NCBI GenBank assembly: GCA_039621445.1
Contig: CP154954.1
Location: 53,828,155-53,892,154, forward strand
DNA from: Euglena gracilis
Lineage: Eukaryota; Euglenida; Euglenophyceae; Euglenales
Direction: 5' to 3'
DNA: 64,000 nucleotides
Made by a program: the position numbers and the translations under genes
Shown here: positions 1-10,658 of the stretch, in pieces
Numbering within the stretch: the first letter of the stretch is position 1
Layout: the number at the start of each line of letters is the position of its first letter
Notes under the pieces: generated by a model
The model's input: only the letters and a program-made list of their open reading frames with translations
What the model was told of the DNA's origin: nothing
The model's database searches: none

Positions 1-15
1 ATGAGCAGAGGTGCT

Positions 16-16
16 C

Positions 17-48
<32 letters not shown>

Positions 49-50
49 GT
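16..50. repeat. (GTT)n microsatellite
   Basis: About ten GTT units in a row near the left edge. The following 50-185 holds no convincing coding sequence. Confidence 0.9.
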
Positions 51-185
51 GAGGTCAGGTGCTCTGTTTGTTGTATTTGCTATTTTTTGGAGTCAGAAAA
101 GGATGATACAAGAAACGCTTACCCTTCTGGGGTTTTTTGATTGATATTCCAGATGGCAGACAATTGACAAGCAACAAAAATGAAA

Positions 186-640
186 TAATTATGGAGATTG
201 CCTGTTGGACGGGCAACAATCCCCCCCCCCCCGCCCAGGGTTAAGTATTTTTTTGAGGTCAACCAACATCAAAAGCATACAATGTATGCAACATCTGTTT
301 AATTTTTTGTAGACCCTCCCAGGGGGGGGGGGGGGCGGCTGCTGCAGCCAGCCCCGATTTTGGCCCAGCCCAGCCGCAGCAGCAGCTCCCGGGGGGGGGG
401 GGCTGCTAGCCCTGCTAGTCAGCCTAAAAAAATGGCCAAAAATGGTGGTTTGGGGTCTTTTTGGGCGTTTTGGGGGGGTTGTCAGATGCACATTTTTTTT
501 ATTGTGCAATTATCTGATTTTGGCCCAGTTCAGGTCCAGCCGGGGTCCAGCCCCCCCTGCTGGGGGGGGAGGGACAGGCTAGCCAGCCCGAATTACTCGC
601 CCCAACCCAGCAACCCCCAGGGGTATTTAAAGAGATGGAT
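186..640. repeat. C/G-run inverted-repeat element(s), unassigned
   Basis: Long C-runs and G-runs alternate with GCTGCAGC-like palindromes and a TTTTGGCC-rich core, as in the better defined MITEs of this window. Clear terminal repeats and target duplications could not be fixed here. ORFs read through it are proline or glycine runs and look like chance. Confidence 0.5.
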
Positions 641-674
641 GATCATAAGCCTCTTCACTCGTCTGGTGTAGGGG

Positions 675-845
675 TGCATAATAGATGGCAGGACAGTATC
701 CATTGATGATATCGTGCAAGATGGGGCTTCTTACAACCAGATTTTGGAATATTCCAGAGAATTCCCTACTGCTCAAGAATATGCTGCGCACACCGTATGT
801 GCATATTTTTGTGAAATGCATCATTTGCAGAAGATAAGATTTTAA
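675..845 (+). CDS. Possible exon, unassigned (56 codons)
   Basis: An open frame with ordinary amino-acid composition (it contains SIDDIVQDGASYNQILEYSR) in a stretch without C/G runs. It ends in a TAA. I recognise no family and see no clear splice acceptor, so it may be an exon fragment or a transposase remnant. Region 846-1269 downstream contains nothing I can assign. Confidence 0.25.
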   Translation, partial: CIIDGRTVSIDDIVQDGASYNQILEYSREFPTAQEYAAHTVCAYFCEMHHLQKIRF

Positions 846-1269
846 TTACAGATATCTGAGTATTCGCTAATTTTGTGCTCTCACCAGCCCCCCATGCTAC
901 TTCCTTGGGGGGTATAGTTACACTCATATATATTATTATATACTCCCATCTCTTTCATATACATACAAATGGCAAGTGCATCCTTAACACATCCAGGGGG
1001 TTATTAAATTGGACCTTGGTCTGGCAGCTGCATGGAAAAAATGTAAATCTCCAAGTAGTAAAATGAGCCCCCTCAAAAGAACCTGGCAGACCCGATGGGA
1101 AATGGACAGAGGGGGACCCCAGCTTTTTCAGTGGCTGAGACAGCAATTCAAAAGAATTTTATTTGGAAACAGTTTTATTTGCCTTCCCAGGCAACAGAAG
1201 ACTACCAGCATTTGTGGAGGTGGTTTTATTGGGTGGCAATAGCAGTGGATACATTGCAATCGCTGCAAC

Positions 1270-1690
1270 CCCCCCCCTGGTCAGTTGTCAGCGGGGCTTT
1301 CTTTAGAAAATCTGACCCCCCCCCCGGGGGATCCAGCCAGCCAGCAGCCGTTTGCCAGCCAACAGCCTTTTCCCCGGACCCCCCCCCCCCATCGAGTTTT
1401 ATTTATTTCCAGCTGCCCAGAGGGCGGGTGGACAGTGAAACAAAAAATGGGGCAAATCCGCGTCGGAAAAGAGCTGGTCAGGGCAAATTTTGGCCAAAAA
1501 TAAATTTTTTTGTGTAATTGACAGCTTTTTGGATATTTTTTGCAGTTTCCATTTTTGGCACCGGGTCTGGCCCAGTTCCAGCCCGGGACCCCTGGGGGGG
1601 GGGGGGTCAGCCAGCAGCCTTCTTCTTCCAGCCAGCCCAAACAAATTTTCGAGCTCCGCCTGGGGGAAGGGTTCTTGAGCAACGCCCTGA
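1270..1690. repeat. Repeat family J, copy 1
   Basis: Shares with 14385-14640 and 39385-39620 a block containing GTCAGCCAGCAGCCTT or related text, a CCAGTTCCAGCC-type motif and a T-rich centre. In this copy the block is on the + strand with a C-run at each end. Boundaries are approximate. Region 1691-2095 is unassigned non-coding sequence. Confidence 0.5.
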
Positions 1691-2095
1691 TTATTAGACC
1701 AAAGTTTTGATGGTCGTCCCCCGCTGGGATTGGTGGCCCCAGTATATAAATGAAAGTTCCCAGGACCACACAACAACTGCAGGGGGAGAAGATGACAAGG
1801 TGCTTGGGTTGTTTGTCCGGCTAAACAACCCCAACACTGATCCTCTTGGGAGCCAGGGAAGCGCGCTTCCCAAAGGCGGTGGAAAGTCAGCACAAAAAAA
1901 GGGATATAGGCCTTGAGCAGTCCACCTGCACAAGGATTGGCTTTCTTTTTTCCGGGAGCCACCCAACGATTGAGGGTCGTTGACATAGGCATCGGTATGG
2001 ATTGGGGAGTTCGGCCCAACTTTTCGGCCCAGTATTCCCAGCCTTGACCCTGTTCTTTGCGATATGTATTTATGTGTGTGTGCATGTGTGTATGA

Positions 2096-2583
2096 CAGCT
2101 GGACTTTACTTGCCCCCCCCCCCGGGGGGGGTCCAAGTGAAGTCTCCAGGGGGGGGGGGGTGCGTCCGACGTTCGGGAAAATTATTTATTGGGATAGGGT
2201 TAGGGTTACGACCAAACTCCCGGCGGGCTCCCTTTTTTAGGAATTTAGGGAGAGGTTAGGCCGCATTTCGACGGTTTCCGACCGAATTTGGGTCGAATTC
2301 GGGCATTTTGGGGGCAAACAAACAATTGAAAAATCTTCCCATTGCGGGACCCTAACTCTAACTTCCCGGCTAACTTCCCCAAAAAGTGCCAATTTTCGGC
2401 ACGCCAATCCTAATTTTAACCCTATCCCTCCAAATAGGTGGGAAATCTCCCTGGATCCGACCAATTTGGCCCGGATCCGGCGCCGTTCCGGGGCCCCGCG
2501 AGGCCAGGGGGAACGGGGGGAACGTCGGACGCGGGGGATACCCCCCCCGGGGCTTTATTTGGACCGGCCAAGTAAAGTCCGGC

Positions 2584-2585
<2 letters not shown>
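2096..2585. mobile_element. Inverted-repeat element with CAGCYGGACTTTACTTG ends
   Basis: The left end CAGCTGGACTTTACTTG (2096) is matched in inverted orientation by CAAGTAAAGTCCGGCTG (ends 2585), with C/G runs just inside both ends. The interior has TAGGGTTAGGGTTA at about 2205 and an inverted counterpart CCCTAACTCTAAC at about 2348. No target duplication is visible. No coding capacity, so a MITE-like element. Confidence 0.65.
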
Positions 2586-2587
<2 letters not shown>

Positions 2588-2653
<66 letters not shown>

Positions 2654-2664
2654 GTATGTATATG
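2588..2664. repeat. (AT)n followed by (GTAT)n microsatellite
   Basis: About 27 AT units run from 2588 to 2641, then GTAT units to about 2664. It directly follows the inverted-repeat element. 2665-3055 shows nothing I can assign and is probably intron or spacer upstream of the polymerase exons. Confidence 0.95.
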
Positions 2665-3055
2665 TATGCATATGCATATAATGTTCTGAGGCACCTCTTT
2701 TAATCGACTGCAGAATATGTTTTTGCTTAAGGGCCGAGGCGAGATTTTTTTATAATTATCGCAAAGGGCCAGCTAACCTCTGGACCAGGGTTTGAACAGA
2801 TCAAGGATTCAAAGGGCAAAAGATTTTGGGGGGTTTTGAGGTGAATGGGTGATCGCGCAAGGATCATTTCTTTCTCCCCAGATGCTGGCCTGCTTCTGCC
2901 GAGAGATTTCGAGAGATTTCGCTCTGCTTTTTTTTTGACAACCACCCCGATCATAATTCCAGCATCTATTAATTTGGATTGATATTACCAGCATTTTGGG
3001 ATTTTGATTGTGACATGAGTGCATTGTGGCCGATTTCCCAGCGTCTTTCCCACAG

Positions 3056-4166
3056 ATATGCCGATTGCGACCCTTTCCGCCTCCCCTGCAAGCACTGTGG
3101 AAACCAAGCCGTGGACATCTCTGTGAAGCAGCGGCTGTATGCACACATTGAGCGAGCCTTCAATGGTGTGCCTGTCCCAAAGAACCATCCCCGTCGTTCC
3201 TTTCCGGGGTCTGGGCCGCCTCAACACATCATTGTCATTTGCATTCACAGAGGGGACTGACCTACGACACGTGCGGCCGACCAAATTCTTTGTTTGTGAA
3301 GTCTGTGGTGGCACCATCCCACATATCCTCATCTACAACACTCTGCTTCTCAAGGTCTTCACATCCTGCTTGAGATGGAGCACTGTCAAGGGTTCATTGA
3401 GTTGTTGCTTCTTGGAAATGGACCGTGCTTTTTAGCGCGGTGGGATTCGTCTGGACCCTGTTCGCATTTTTTTGAATGCCATATGCTGATCCCAGCGCTA
3501 TTGTCAGGAGCCACGGCACCCTTTTGGGGACAGCTGATTTGACACATATTTCATTCTCTGCTTCAGATCCGGCAACATCAGCAGCGCTACTACAGCCAGT
3601 TTGGGCCCCTCTCCACCCATACCCCCATTGAAGGCGATACATACCCGTATCCAGACCAGAGGCTGAGGCACCAGTTGACGTATTATTCAAGTCTATTTGA
3701 TTTCAAAAACGCCAAGGTGTGTGTGGGAATATGCCACCGGTTTTTTGTTTTTATTTTTGGCGTGTTTTCCGTGTGTTTGGCGTGCCTTGGCTTACCAGGC
3801 AACTGCAGGTGGTTTTTTGTTTTTTTTCCTTCGGCATTATTTTTTGCTCGCCTCCGCCCAGGACCAGGTATACAGCATGTTGCAGTCCAAGCTGCTGGCG
3901 CCGCTGAAGAAGCAGCAGCCCGCCCTTGCCGTCCAGCAGGAGCGTCGGCTGCACGACCTCCATCGGGACGTTGTGAATAAAACGCTCCCAGAGGGTGTGC
4001 TTTTGTTATTTGCATTCCTCGGTTTTCATTTCGAGGGGGATTTTTGAATTTGAAACCTGGGTGAACAATATGTGGTTTTATGACAATATCGACAAGAATA
4101 GCTTCATCCCCTTACATTTTTAGGCACAATTTTGTGTTCTCTTTTTTCTTGCAGAATCCATTTGAT
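3056..4166 (+). CDS. POLA1: DNA polymerase alpha catalytic subunit, C-terminal exons
   Basis: Five exons fit GT-AG introns: 3056-3165, 3251-3354, 3567-3716, 3862-3994 and a short last exon from 4155. In order they encode a zinc-binding module of the pol alpha C-terminal domain (CDPFRLPCKHCG, then FFVCEVCGG), the helix IRQHQQRYYSQF, the conserved LRHQLTYYSSLFDFKNAK segment and a basic helical tail. The C-terminal domain of this replicative polymerase binds the B subunit and primase. Introns are 85, 212, 145 and about 160 nt; the last acceptor is TTTTTTCTTGCAG. In animal proteins a second Cys4 motif lies between YYxxF and the LRHQL segment; here only about 20 residues fill that gap and none is Cys. 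Upstream exons were not found in the window. The family call is from memory of the domain, not an alignment; an archaeal-type B-family relative is less likely. Confidence 0.72.
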
Positions 4167-4199
4167 GATTTACCATGACAAGTTGTCACAATTCAAGCT

Positions 4200-4601
4200 T
4201 GCATTGGAAATTATTTAGTCCAGATTGGTGAGTTTTTGGGTTCATTTTGTTTTTGCTGTCATTTGCTTTTTTCCTGGCTTTTTTGATTGGCTGTTTTCGA
4301 GGAAGTTTCCCCTGCTAGGGGTGGGGGTGGGCAATGAAGGGGGGAGGCACTTTCAACCTTCAAGGGAAATGGGTCAAACCCAGCCGGAACCCGAAACCGA
4401 CCCTCCTCAATATTCCCCAAAATTGGCTGATGCCGGAATTTTTTTGCCCAGAGTTGGCTTGTTTTTGCTGAGATTGTGCAATTTTGTTTCGCATAATTCG
4501 AAATTTTTTCCAGGGCAAATTTTTTCGTGTTTTCTTTGCATTTTGACCAAACTCTAAGGTTTTCTAAGGGTTTTTCAAGGCACCTTAAAAAATAATGCCT
4601 G
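4200..4601. repeat. MITE family D, partial copy
   Basis: The right end (GGCACCTTAAAAAATAATGCCTG, ending 4601) and the body (TTGGCTTGTTTTTGCTGAGATT) match the family that carries the clean copy at 36816-37225. The left end was not located. Region 4602-5023 has a GGCCAAAAATGG-type simple repeat (4855-4960) and no gene. Confidence 0.55.
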
Positions 4602-5023
4602 CTTGGGAGCTGACTCCCAGAGAAAAGGTTTCCTCAATCTTGCACCGCATTTTGCACCGAAAAATTTTGGACCCCAAATTTGACCCCCAAAGAAGTTGCC
4701 CCCCAGCAGTCTATTGGTCTATTGTACCCACAATATTCACAGTACCCCACCCCGGGGGGGGTGGATTGTAGCTGGTCGAAATTTGGCTAGTAGGAATCCA
4801 GTGAAACCCCCCGGGGGGATTCGTTAGCCGGGCTGAAACAGTCCAAGGCAGCAAACCAAAAGTGGCCAAAAAGTGGCCAAAAATGGTTTAAAAATGGCAA
4901 ACGTTGGCAAAATTGGCCAAAAGCCGCCAAAAATGGCTAATAGTGGGCAAAAGTGGAAAAGAACAAAAGTCAGCAAAAGTGGTCTTCAGGTGGCCAAACC
5001 AGGCTTTTGCTTAAGGGATTGCA

Positions 5024-5462
5024 GTAAACCTCCCCCCCCCCCATTTAGAACGACCCCCCTCTGATAACGAACCCCCCCATTTATAACGACCCATCCTGGA
5101 ATTTCCTCCAAAAAAAGAAACATAACGACCCATGGTTGACAAAGAGCAGAAAGCACGGGTAAGAGGATGCATCTCACGTAGGAGTGTCCAGGCTCACCGG
5201 TGTTTATTTGAAGTATGAACGGATCGACCGCTGCTTGGACGGGGGCGTGGTTAGGGTCGTCACTGTCGGACTCCTCAAGCTCAGCAGTGCCACACACAAA
5301 GCCAGCAAGGATTGTAGAAAGCGTGTCAGACATAGCTGCGGTTGGGAAAACAGCAAAGCCCCCCTCCAATAATGACCCCCCATTTATAACGACCCCCTCT
5401 GGATTGTCCACCAACTGAAAAGTCAGATAACGACCGTCGTTATATTCAGGGGGGGGGTTTAC
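5024..5462. mobile_element. GTAAACC inverted-repeat element carrying a coding-like insert
   Basis: Ends are GTAAACC plus a C-run (5024) and a G-run plus GGTTTAC (5462). Just inside are ATAACGACCC-type repeats in both orientations. The core, about 5150-5370, lacks C/G runs and on the minus strand reads as protein-like sequence (MSDTLSTILAGFVCG then ELEESDSDDPNH). It looks like a non-autonomous transposon that captured part of a gene, though the origin of the core is unknown. Confidence 0.5.
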
Positions 5463-5526
5463 CCCCCGGGGGGGGGGGGGGGGCTGGACTGCAGCTAGTC
5501 CAAATTTGGCTAGTGGGATTTCTAGC

Positions 5527-5860
5527 AGACCCCCCGGGGGGGTGTCTGCTGCAAACTGGGCCAGAAGCGAAGTTAGCGCCGGCCATAAACAGACAAGAAG
5601 CCTTAGTGCAACTAAGGGGGTGTCTGCTAGCAGGGCTAGCTAGTGGAAAATTTTTTTCCAGTGACCGGCGCAAAGCGCCGGAATTTTTTGGGGGGACCCC
5701 CAAAAATGCCCGTTTTTTGGCCACCTCAGCGCACAGCCCCGGAGGAAAATTTTTTTCCAGTGGGGGGGGTGCCCCCGGACCCCCCCGGGGGGGGAGGGGG
5801 GTCCTAGCTAGTCCATTTTTTTCCAGTGTCTAGCCGATTGGCTAGCCAGTACCCCCCCTG
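5527..5860. repeat. C/G-run element with a conserved 65-bp module
   Basis: Bases 5556-5620 (from CTGGGCCAGAAGCGAAG to CAACTAAGGGGG) recur without any difference I can see at 31668-31730 and in diverged form at 38847-38899. Around the module are GGGGTGTCTGCT repeats and palindromic CCCCCCGGGGGG blocks. No protein-coding signal. Region 5861-6293 is unassigned. Confidence 0.6.
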
Positions 5861-6301
5861 GGGTCTTTAAGCAAAAGCCTGGGCCAAACGCAGTCAAGCG
5901 GGGACCAAAGTGGCCTGATGTTGGCCAGTGGTGGGCAAGTCGTTATTTGCCTCAGATCCACGAGACCCCACCTCCAGTTTTCAAAACCTGACAAATCCGG
6001 ACAAATCCCAACAAAAGCACCAAAATGCCAAGTGCCTGGACCTGCTTGGTCAGGACCCCCCACCTGGTTTTATTTTGAAGCCACCCCCCCCCCCTGATTT
6101 GGCAACCAAAAACAGATCCCCCCCTTGACAGGAGGCTTATACCCAACAAACTCCAGATTATTATATCCAGAGTATTATATTGGGGGGGAGTGATTTTCTA
6201 ACAATCTGGATTTTATGTAGTTTTGGGGCCAAGGCGTGCAAAAAGATGTCCAACAATTGAACAACTGATTTTGTTTTTTTTGGAAATTTGCTGATTCCAA
6301 A

Positions 6302-6598
6302 CAGGGATTTTTTTAAGTTTGGACCCCCGGGGGGGAGGGGGGGGTAGGGTGGGTGGGTCCGCCGGACCCCCTCCCCCCCCGGGGGGGGGGGGTCCCCCCC
6401 AGAGGGGGGTGGGATATACTTTTCGGCGCCGCAGGCGCCGAAAAAATTCTATTTTTAGCACTTTTCGCGATTTTTCGGCCATTTTTTTTGTGGGTCCCCC
6501 AGGACCCCCTCCCCCCCCCCCCCCGGGGGGCCCCCCCGGGGGGTGGGGTGGTGGGGGGGGGCCCCCCCCTCCCCCCCCGGTCTTAAAAAAAACCCCTG
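6302..6598. mobile_element. MITE family B, copy 1 (hAT-like)
   Basis: Terminal inverted repeats CAGGGATTTTTTTAAG and CTTAAAAAAAACCCCTG bound a 297-bp element with TTTCGGCGCCGCAGGCGCCGAAA at its centre. It is flanked by a perfect 8-bp target duplication ATTCCAAA (6294-6301 and 6599-6606). An 8-bp duplication with CAGGG ends is typical of hAT transposition. No transposase is encoded. Confidence 0.9.
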
Positions 6599-6856
6599 AT
6601 TCCAAAAAATCCCAACTTTGGGCACAAATTTCAGAACAGCACGAAAAATTAAGGTCTCAAAAAAGGGTTGTCTCAAAATGCGGTTTTTAAGTCAACTCTC
6701 TTAAGAATTCTGTATCAGTATCGGAAAGTTTTCCACAATTTTCTCCAGCTTTTCCCCATTTTTTCGTCGAAGTTTCTCCAATATCAATTCCCACCCCCTC
6801 TGTACACCAAGAAATTGAGTTAAATGTGTTTGTTTGACGGCCTCGACTGTTTGCAG

Positions 6857-7142
6857 CTTTTGCAAATGAAAGAAGAGACAAATTGTGAGTAATTTGTGCT
6901 TTTTTGTTTGCATGTTATGATCCACTTTTGCAGACATTGACAACCCCTCAAAGTGCCTGCTGAAGGGGACAGAGCTTCGCGCTGCAGAGCAGCTCAAATC
7001 CAACTTGGAGGAGTTGACCAAACTTATTCACTTGAAACTGCATGCCTGCAAGAAGCATTTTGTGGACGTTGAGGCATTATTCGGATCTCTTGGGCTGCCA
7101 ACACCTTGTGTTGCAGTCGACAATCGCAGCACCTCTGTGTGA
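6857..7142 (+). CDS. Unassigned gene, two exons
   Basis: A 28-nt exon (6857-6884) lies between TTTGCAG and a strong donor GTGAGT. A 49-nt intron follows, ending TTTTGCAG at 6933. The next exon (6934-7142) continues the frame to a TGA. The join gives QMKEETNYIDNPSKCLLKG and a helical, charged protein containing AAEQLKSNLEELTKLIH. I recognise no family. Exon size, splice sites and frame continuity make it probably real. Earlier exons probably lie upstream, where 6607-6856 holds no confident exon. Confidence 0.5.
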
Positions 7143-7408
7143 TAACACGCCAGGGATGGCTCAGATAGCGACCTTGTAAAAATTGCATTAATTCCTCCGT
7201 CAGAAAACATAAGCCCAAGATAAGCACATCCAAATGCAATTTTTGTGGGTGTGAATCAAAACTGATAACAATTTTTTGGAACCTCTCGATTTATGGACAG
7301 GATTTTGAGGGATACGTGAAGTGCACCGCAGAAGTTCGATTAGCATGTGAAATATGCCCCTCAATATCAGAGATCACAAATTTTTAGCAAAAAGGCAATG
7401 AATGAACA

Positions 7409-7446
<38 letters not shown>
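7409..7446. repeat. (CA)n microsatellite
   Basis: About 18 CA units. The surrounding 7143-7649 carries no gene that I can support. Confidence 0.95.
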
Positions 7447-7649
7447 GCTATATCCATGGATTTGGATGTAGATAATACGGTGTGTATTTTAAATTGTTGC
7501 ATTTCTCCCCAACATCAGTATAAGCATGAGCAAAAGATTATTTTGTGGGTTTTTTTCAAAGAAAATGGGTGGGGGGCAAAAAAAAGGAGATTTCCTAAGA
7601 ATTTCAGGCCATTTGTTTTTGTTTATTTTTTATTTATCGTTTGTTTTCA

Positions 7650-7959
7650 CAGGGTGGTCCTCAAGGGACAGGAAAGGTTTTTTTATTTATTTCTTGAAGT
7701 CCACCCCCCCCCCCCTGGGCCAAAGGCCGGCCAAGCGCCGATCTAGGGCTTGAGAGGGGCCGAAACCAAAAAGCTAAAGATTTCATTTTTGATGTTTTGG
7801 CTGGTTTGGCAAAGGTCCAAGAACGACAAGAAATCAATTCTCTCTCGATGTTGACCTGTTTTCGCCAAAAAGTGTTGAATTCCCTGTGGATTTTTAGTTG
7901 ATGTACTGGGACAGCAAAGCAAGTAAGTTTTATTTTTAATTTCTTGAAGAACCTCACTG
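7650..7959. mobile_element. MITE family C, copy 1
   Basis: The left end CAGGGTGGTCCTCAAGGGA and the body (a C-run, GGCCAAAGGCCGGCC, TTTTGATGTTTTGGCTGG, GATGTTGACCTGTTTTCGCC, GTACTGGGACAGC) match the other family C copies. The right end (GAACCTCACTG) is degraded and no target duplication is left. Confidence 0.7.
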
Positions 7960-7964
7960 AACGT

Positions 7965-8260
7965 TTAGGGCAATTTTTGCCATTTTGGCCCATTTGGGGC
8001 TATTCTGAGCCATTTTGAGCCATTTTAGGCCACTGTGGGCCATGTTGAATCAATTTAGACAGACCATTGTTGCCTATTTTGGTGATTTTTTTTCACCTGT
8101 TATTTGGGTCATTTGGCCATTTTCATAATCAAAATCACCTTATTTTGCTGAAAATACCTGGAAATGGTCGTAAATAGTCCGAAAACAGCCGATTGTGGCC
8201 AGTGTCGGCTGAAATGGCCCCAAAATGGCTTGAAATGACTTCCTGAACACATCCAAATCC
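7965..8260. repeat. Degenerate GGCCATTTT simple repeat
   Basis: Imperfect 10-12 nt units such as CATTTTGGCC and GAGCCATTTT repeat through the segment. The same kind of sequence occurs at 4855-4960, 10120-10180 and 11390-11535. No coding potential. Confidence 0.7.
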
Positions 8261-8524
8261 TGCCCGGTTTTGGAAAATTCTCATATTTTCTGCATATTTT
8301 TCCACATATTTTGTATATTCCTGCATATTTGAGCGCATATTTGGGGGGGGGGACTTTTTAGAATCAATTTTCGTTTAGAAAAATTTCCCCAAGCGATAAC
8401 CCCTTGGCACATGATTTTGTATGCCAAAATAATAAGCCTGGGGGTTTGTTTTGTTATCTTTGTTGGCTGGGCAACTGTCCAGCATCCCTGAATTCAGTTT
8501 CTTGAGCTGTATTCATCAATACAG

Positions 8525-9243
8525 CACTGCAACTGATTGAATCTCTCTTTGATGCAACGTTTGCCCCCGACCTCCAGTATGATTCAAAAGAATCAGGTAT
8601 TCCGCAATGGCACAGGTCAGGGTTCGATATCAGGAGGCCGTCCGGGGTGCCCCCCCCCCCCCGGAACGGAGGGGGGGTCCGGACCCCCCCCACCTGCCAA
8701 GGGCGTGCCCGCCCAAAAAAAGGACATTTTTTTCCTTCTGGCGCTTTGTGCCAAAAGGAAATTGGAAATTTTTTTTGCATTTTAGTCAAATTTTTGCCCC
8801 AAAAAGTGCCCAAAATGGCATTTTTGGGTCAACAATCTTCAGCCCGGCGCAAAGCGCCTAGACGAAAATCGGTCACCCAGACCGCGCCACTGTTTAGGGG
8901 GGGCCTGGAGTGAAGGGGGGGTCCGGACCACCCCCACCTGCCTTTATATCAAAGCCTGGCACAGGTCCAAGCAGTGAGCCAAGCAGTATTTTTTTGTAAT
9001 GGCCATTCAGCACATCCCACAAGTTGTTGTTAATTTGGATCCTGAAGAGGTTGCATCGTTTTTGTCTTGTTTCTTCCCCTTCCTCTCCTCATCCCTTTTC
9101 ATAACCATTGACTTTTTTCCTTACTGACATCTTGTTCTGTGTGGTTGTGTCCATGCAGATTTTTGACCGGTTTGTTTCCACTGCTTTCCCGGGTGCGCTC
9201 TCCTGTTGCTGGGTTGGTGCTGCAGACATTGGGGGTGGAGTGA
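8525..9243 (+). CDS. Unassigned gene, two exons flanking a MITE-bearing intron
   Basis: Exon 8525-8615 follows TCAATACAG and ends CACAG before GT. Exon 9159-9243 follows GTGTCCATGCAG and runs to a TGA. The phases agree and the joined protein reads ...SKESGIPQWHRFLTGLFPLL... then SRVRSPVAGLVLQTLGVE. A 341-bp MITE lies only 2 nt inside the intron, so its target duplication now forms the splice donor. No family recognised. It could be the end of a larger gene that includes the exons at 6857-7142. Confidence 0.45.
8618..8958. mobile_element. MITE family A, copy 1 (hAT-like)
   Basis: Ends CAGGGTTCGATATCAGGA and TTTATATCAAAGCCTG bound 341 bp rich in C/G runs and GGCGCTTTGTGCC-type palindromes. The perfect 8-bp target duplication is GCACAGGT (8610-8617 and 8959-8966). 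The element is non-coding. Confidence 0.92.
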
Positions 9244-9716
9244 AATAATCAGTTTGAGTCAACAACTGCTTTGGTAACCACCAAAAATTTGGTGAGATTT
9301 TTTAAGGAGAGTTTTTGGCAGCCGGTTGCTTTTGTTTAACCTGTTTTGAAAGGAAAGGGTGGGTGGGTTCGGGAATGAACCCCCCCTCCCTGGGTGGGTT
9401 CTTTCACAGCAGGCCCGGTAATGAAAATTTTTGGTACAATCTGCTGAAGTTTGGGGGGGGGGATGCAAACTGGGTGTGGTTTTGCTTTGCGGTGTCCCTA
9501 ACAGATTTTCAGCCCAAAACTCAATGATTTTGAGGACAGGGTTCAGAATAATGAAAAATGGATTCTCTCCAGATCATTAAGCAACAGCACCCCATCTGAC
9601 GCCTCCTTGGACCCTGGGGGATGGGTGGTGCATGGCTCATTGGCCCTAAACAGGGCACCAGACACCTCAGGTTGGTTCAGACATCCACACGTTGTTGGTC
9701 TCTGAGGTTTTTTTCA

Positions 9717-10102
9717 GGTGGAAAATTCTTACAAAAATTTTGGTTAAGGCGTTTTTTGACGTTTTAAAAGGTATTTTATGGTATTTGAAATTTTCGAAGA
9801 AAATTTAAGACGCCTATTTTCCAAGGGCGGTTAAAGAGCCATCTGGGCAACGAACCAACGTCGGTCAGGGTTTAAAATCAAAAGGTTCAAACCCCATTTT
9901 TTTGAGTTTCGGGTGGATAGACAATTTTCCAGCGATGCCAGAAAAATTTTTATCCTGGAGTTGGCTTGTTTTTGCCGAGATTGTGCGATTTTTTCCCCCA
10001 CATGATTTTCATCACATGAAAATTTTTCCAGGAATATTTTGAGGTTTTTGAGGTTCTTTTAGGCATTTCGGCCACTTTTTTAAGGTTTTCTAATGACGCC
10101 TG
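9717..10102. mobile_element. MITE family D, copy with 7/8 target duplication
   Basis: Body and right end (AAGGTTTTCTAATGACGCCTG) belong to family D. Flanks TCTCTGAG (9709-9716) and CCTCTGAG (10103-10110) match at seven of eight positions. The left terminus is diverged. Regions 9244-9708 and 10111-10650 hold no supported gene; the latter includes a reverse-strand piece of family D. Confidence 0.65.
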
Positions 10103-10658
10103 CCTCTGAGGCACAGGATTGTTAGCCCAAAGTGGCCAAAAGTGGCCAAAAATGGTCCAAAATGGCCAAAAAAAAGGCCAACGGTTGGTGATTTGCAGGA
10201 AACCAGACAAAAAAAAAGTACGGAAATCAATTGCAGATGGGGTACTCATGGAAATTTGTAAAAACGGCACATTCGGAAATGCTTCTTCTCATGCGGTGCG
10301 AAAGCATCCCCCTTGCACCACAGCACGATGCAAAGAAACCCTTGGCACCAAAATTCCAAAAAATACACCGGAAAATTGGCACTCCAGGAAAATGGGAAGC
10401 GGGGGGGGGCAGGTATGGGGTGAGATGCGGGGGGGGTTGGGAGCGACTTTGCCTGACAGAAGCCTGGTTCCCACCCCACCATCTTAAAAATCTTAAATTG
10501 TCTTAAAATTCTTCCCTACCAAAATGCTTTAAACGTAAAATCCCTTAAACTTCGGACTGGCAAAATTTGCTCCGACAAGCAAAAGATGAGGCTGCGAAAT
10601 CTCAGCAAAAACAAGCTCGTCGCCCATCCAAGCAAAACATCGATTAGAACCTCGGTTG

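Noticed and set aside
2200-2220. Telomere or chromosome end
   Set aside because: Only two to three TTAGGG-like units inside an inverted-repeat element with sequence on both sides.
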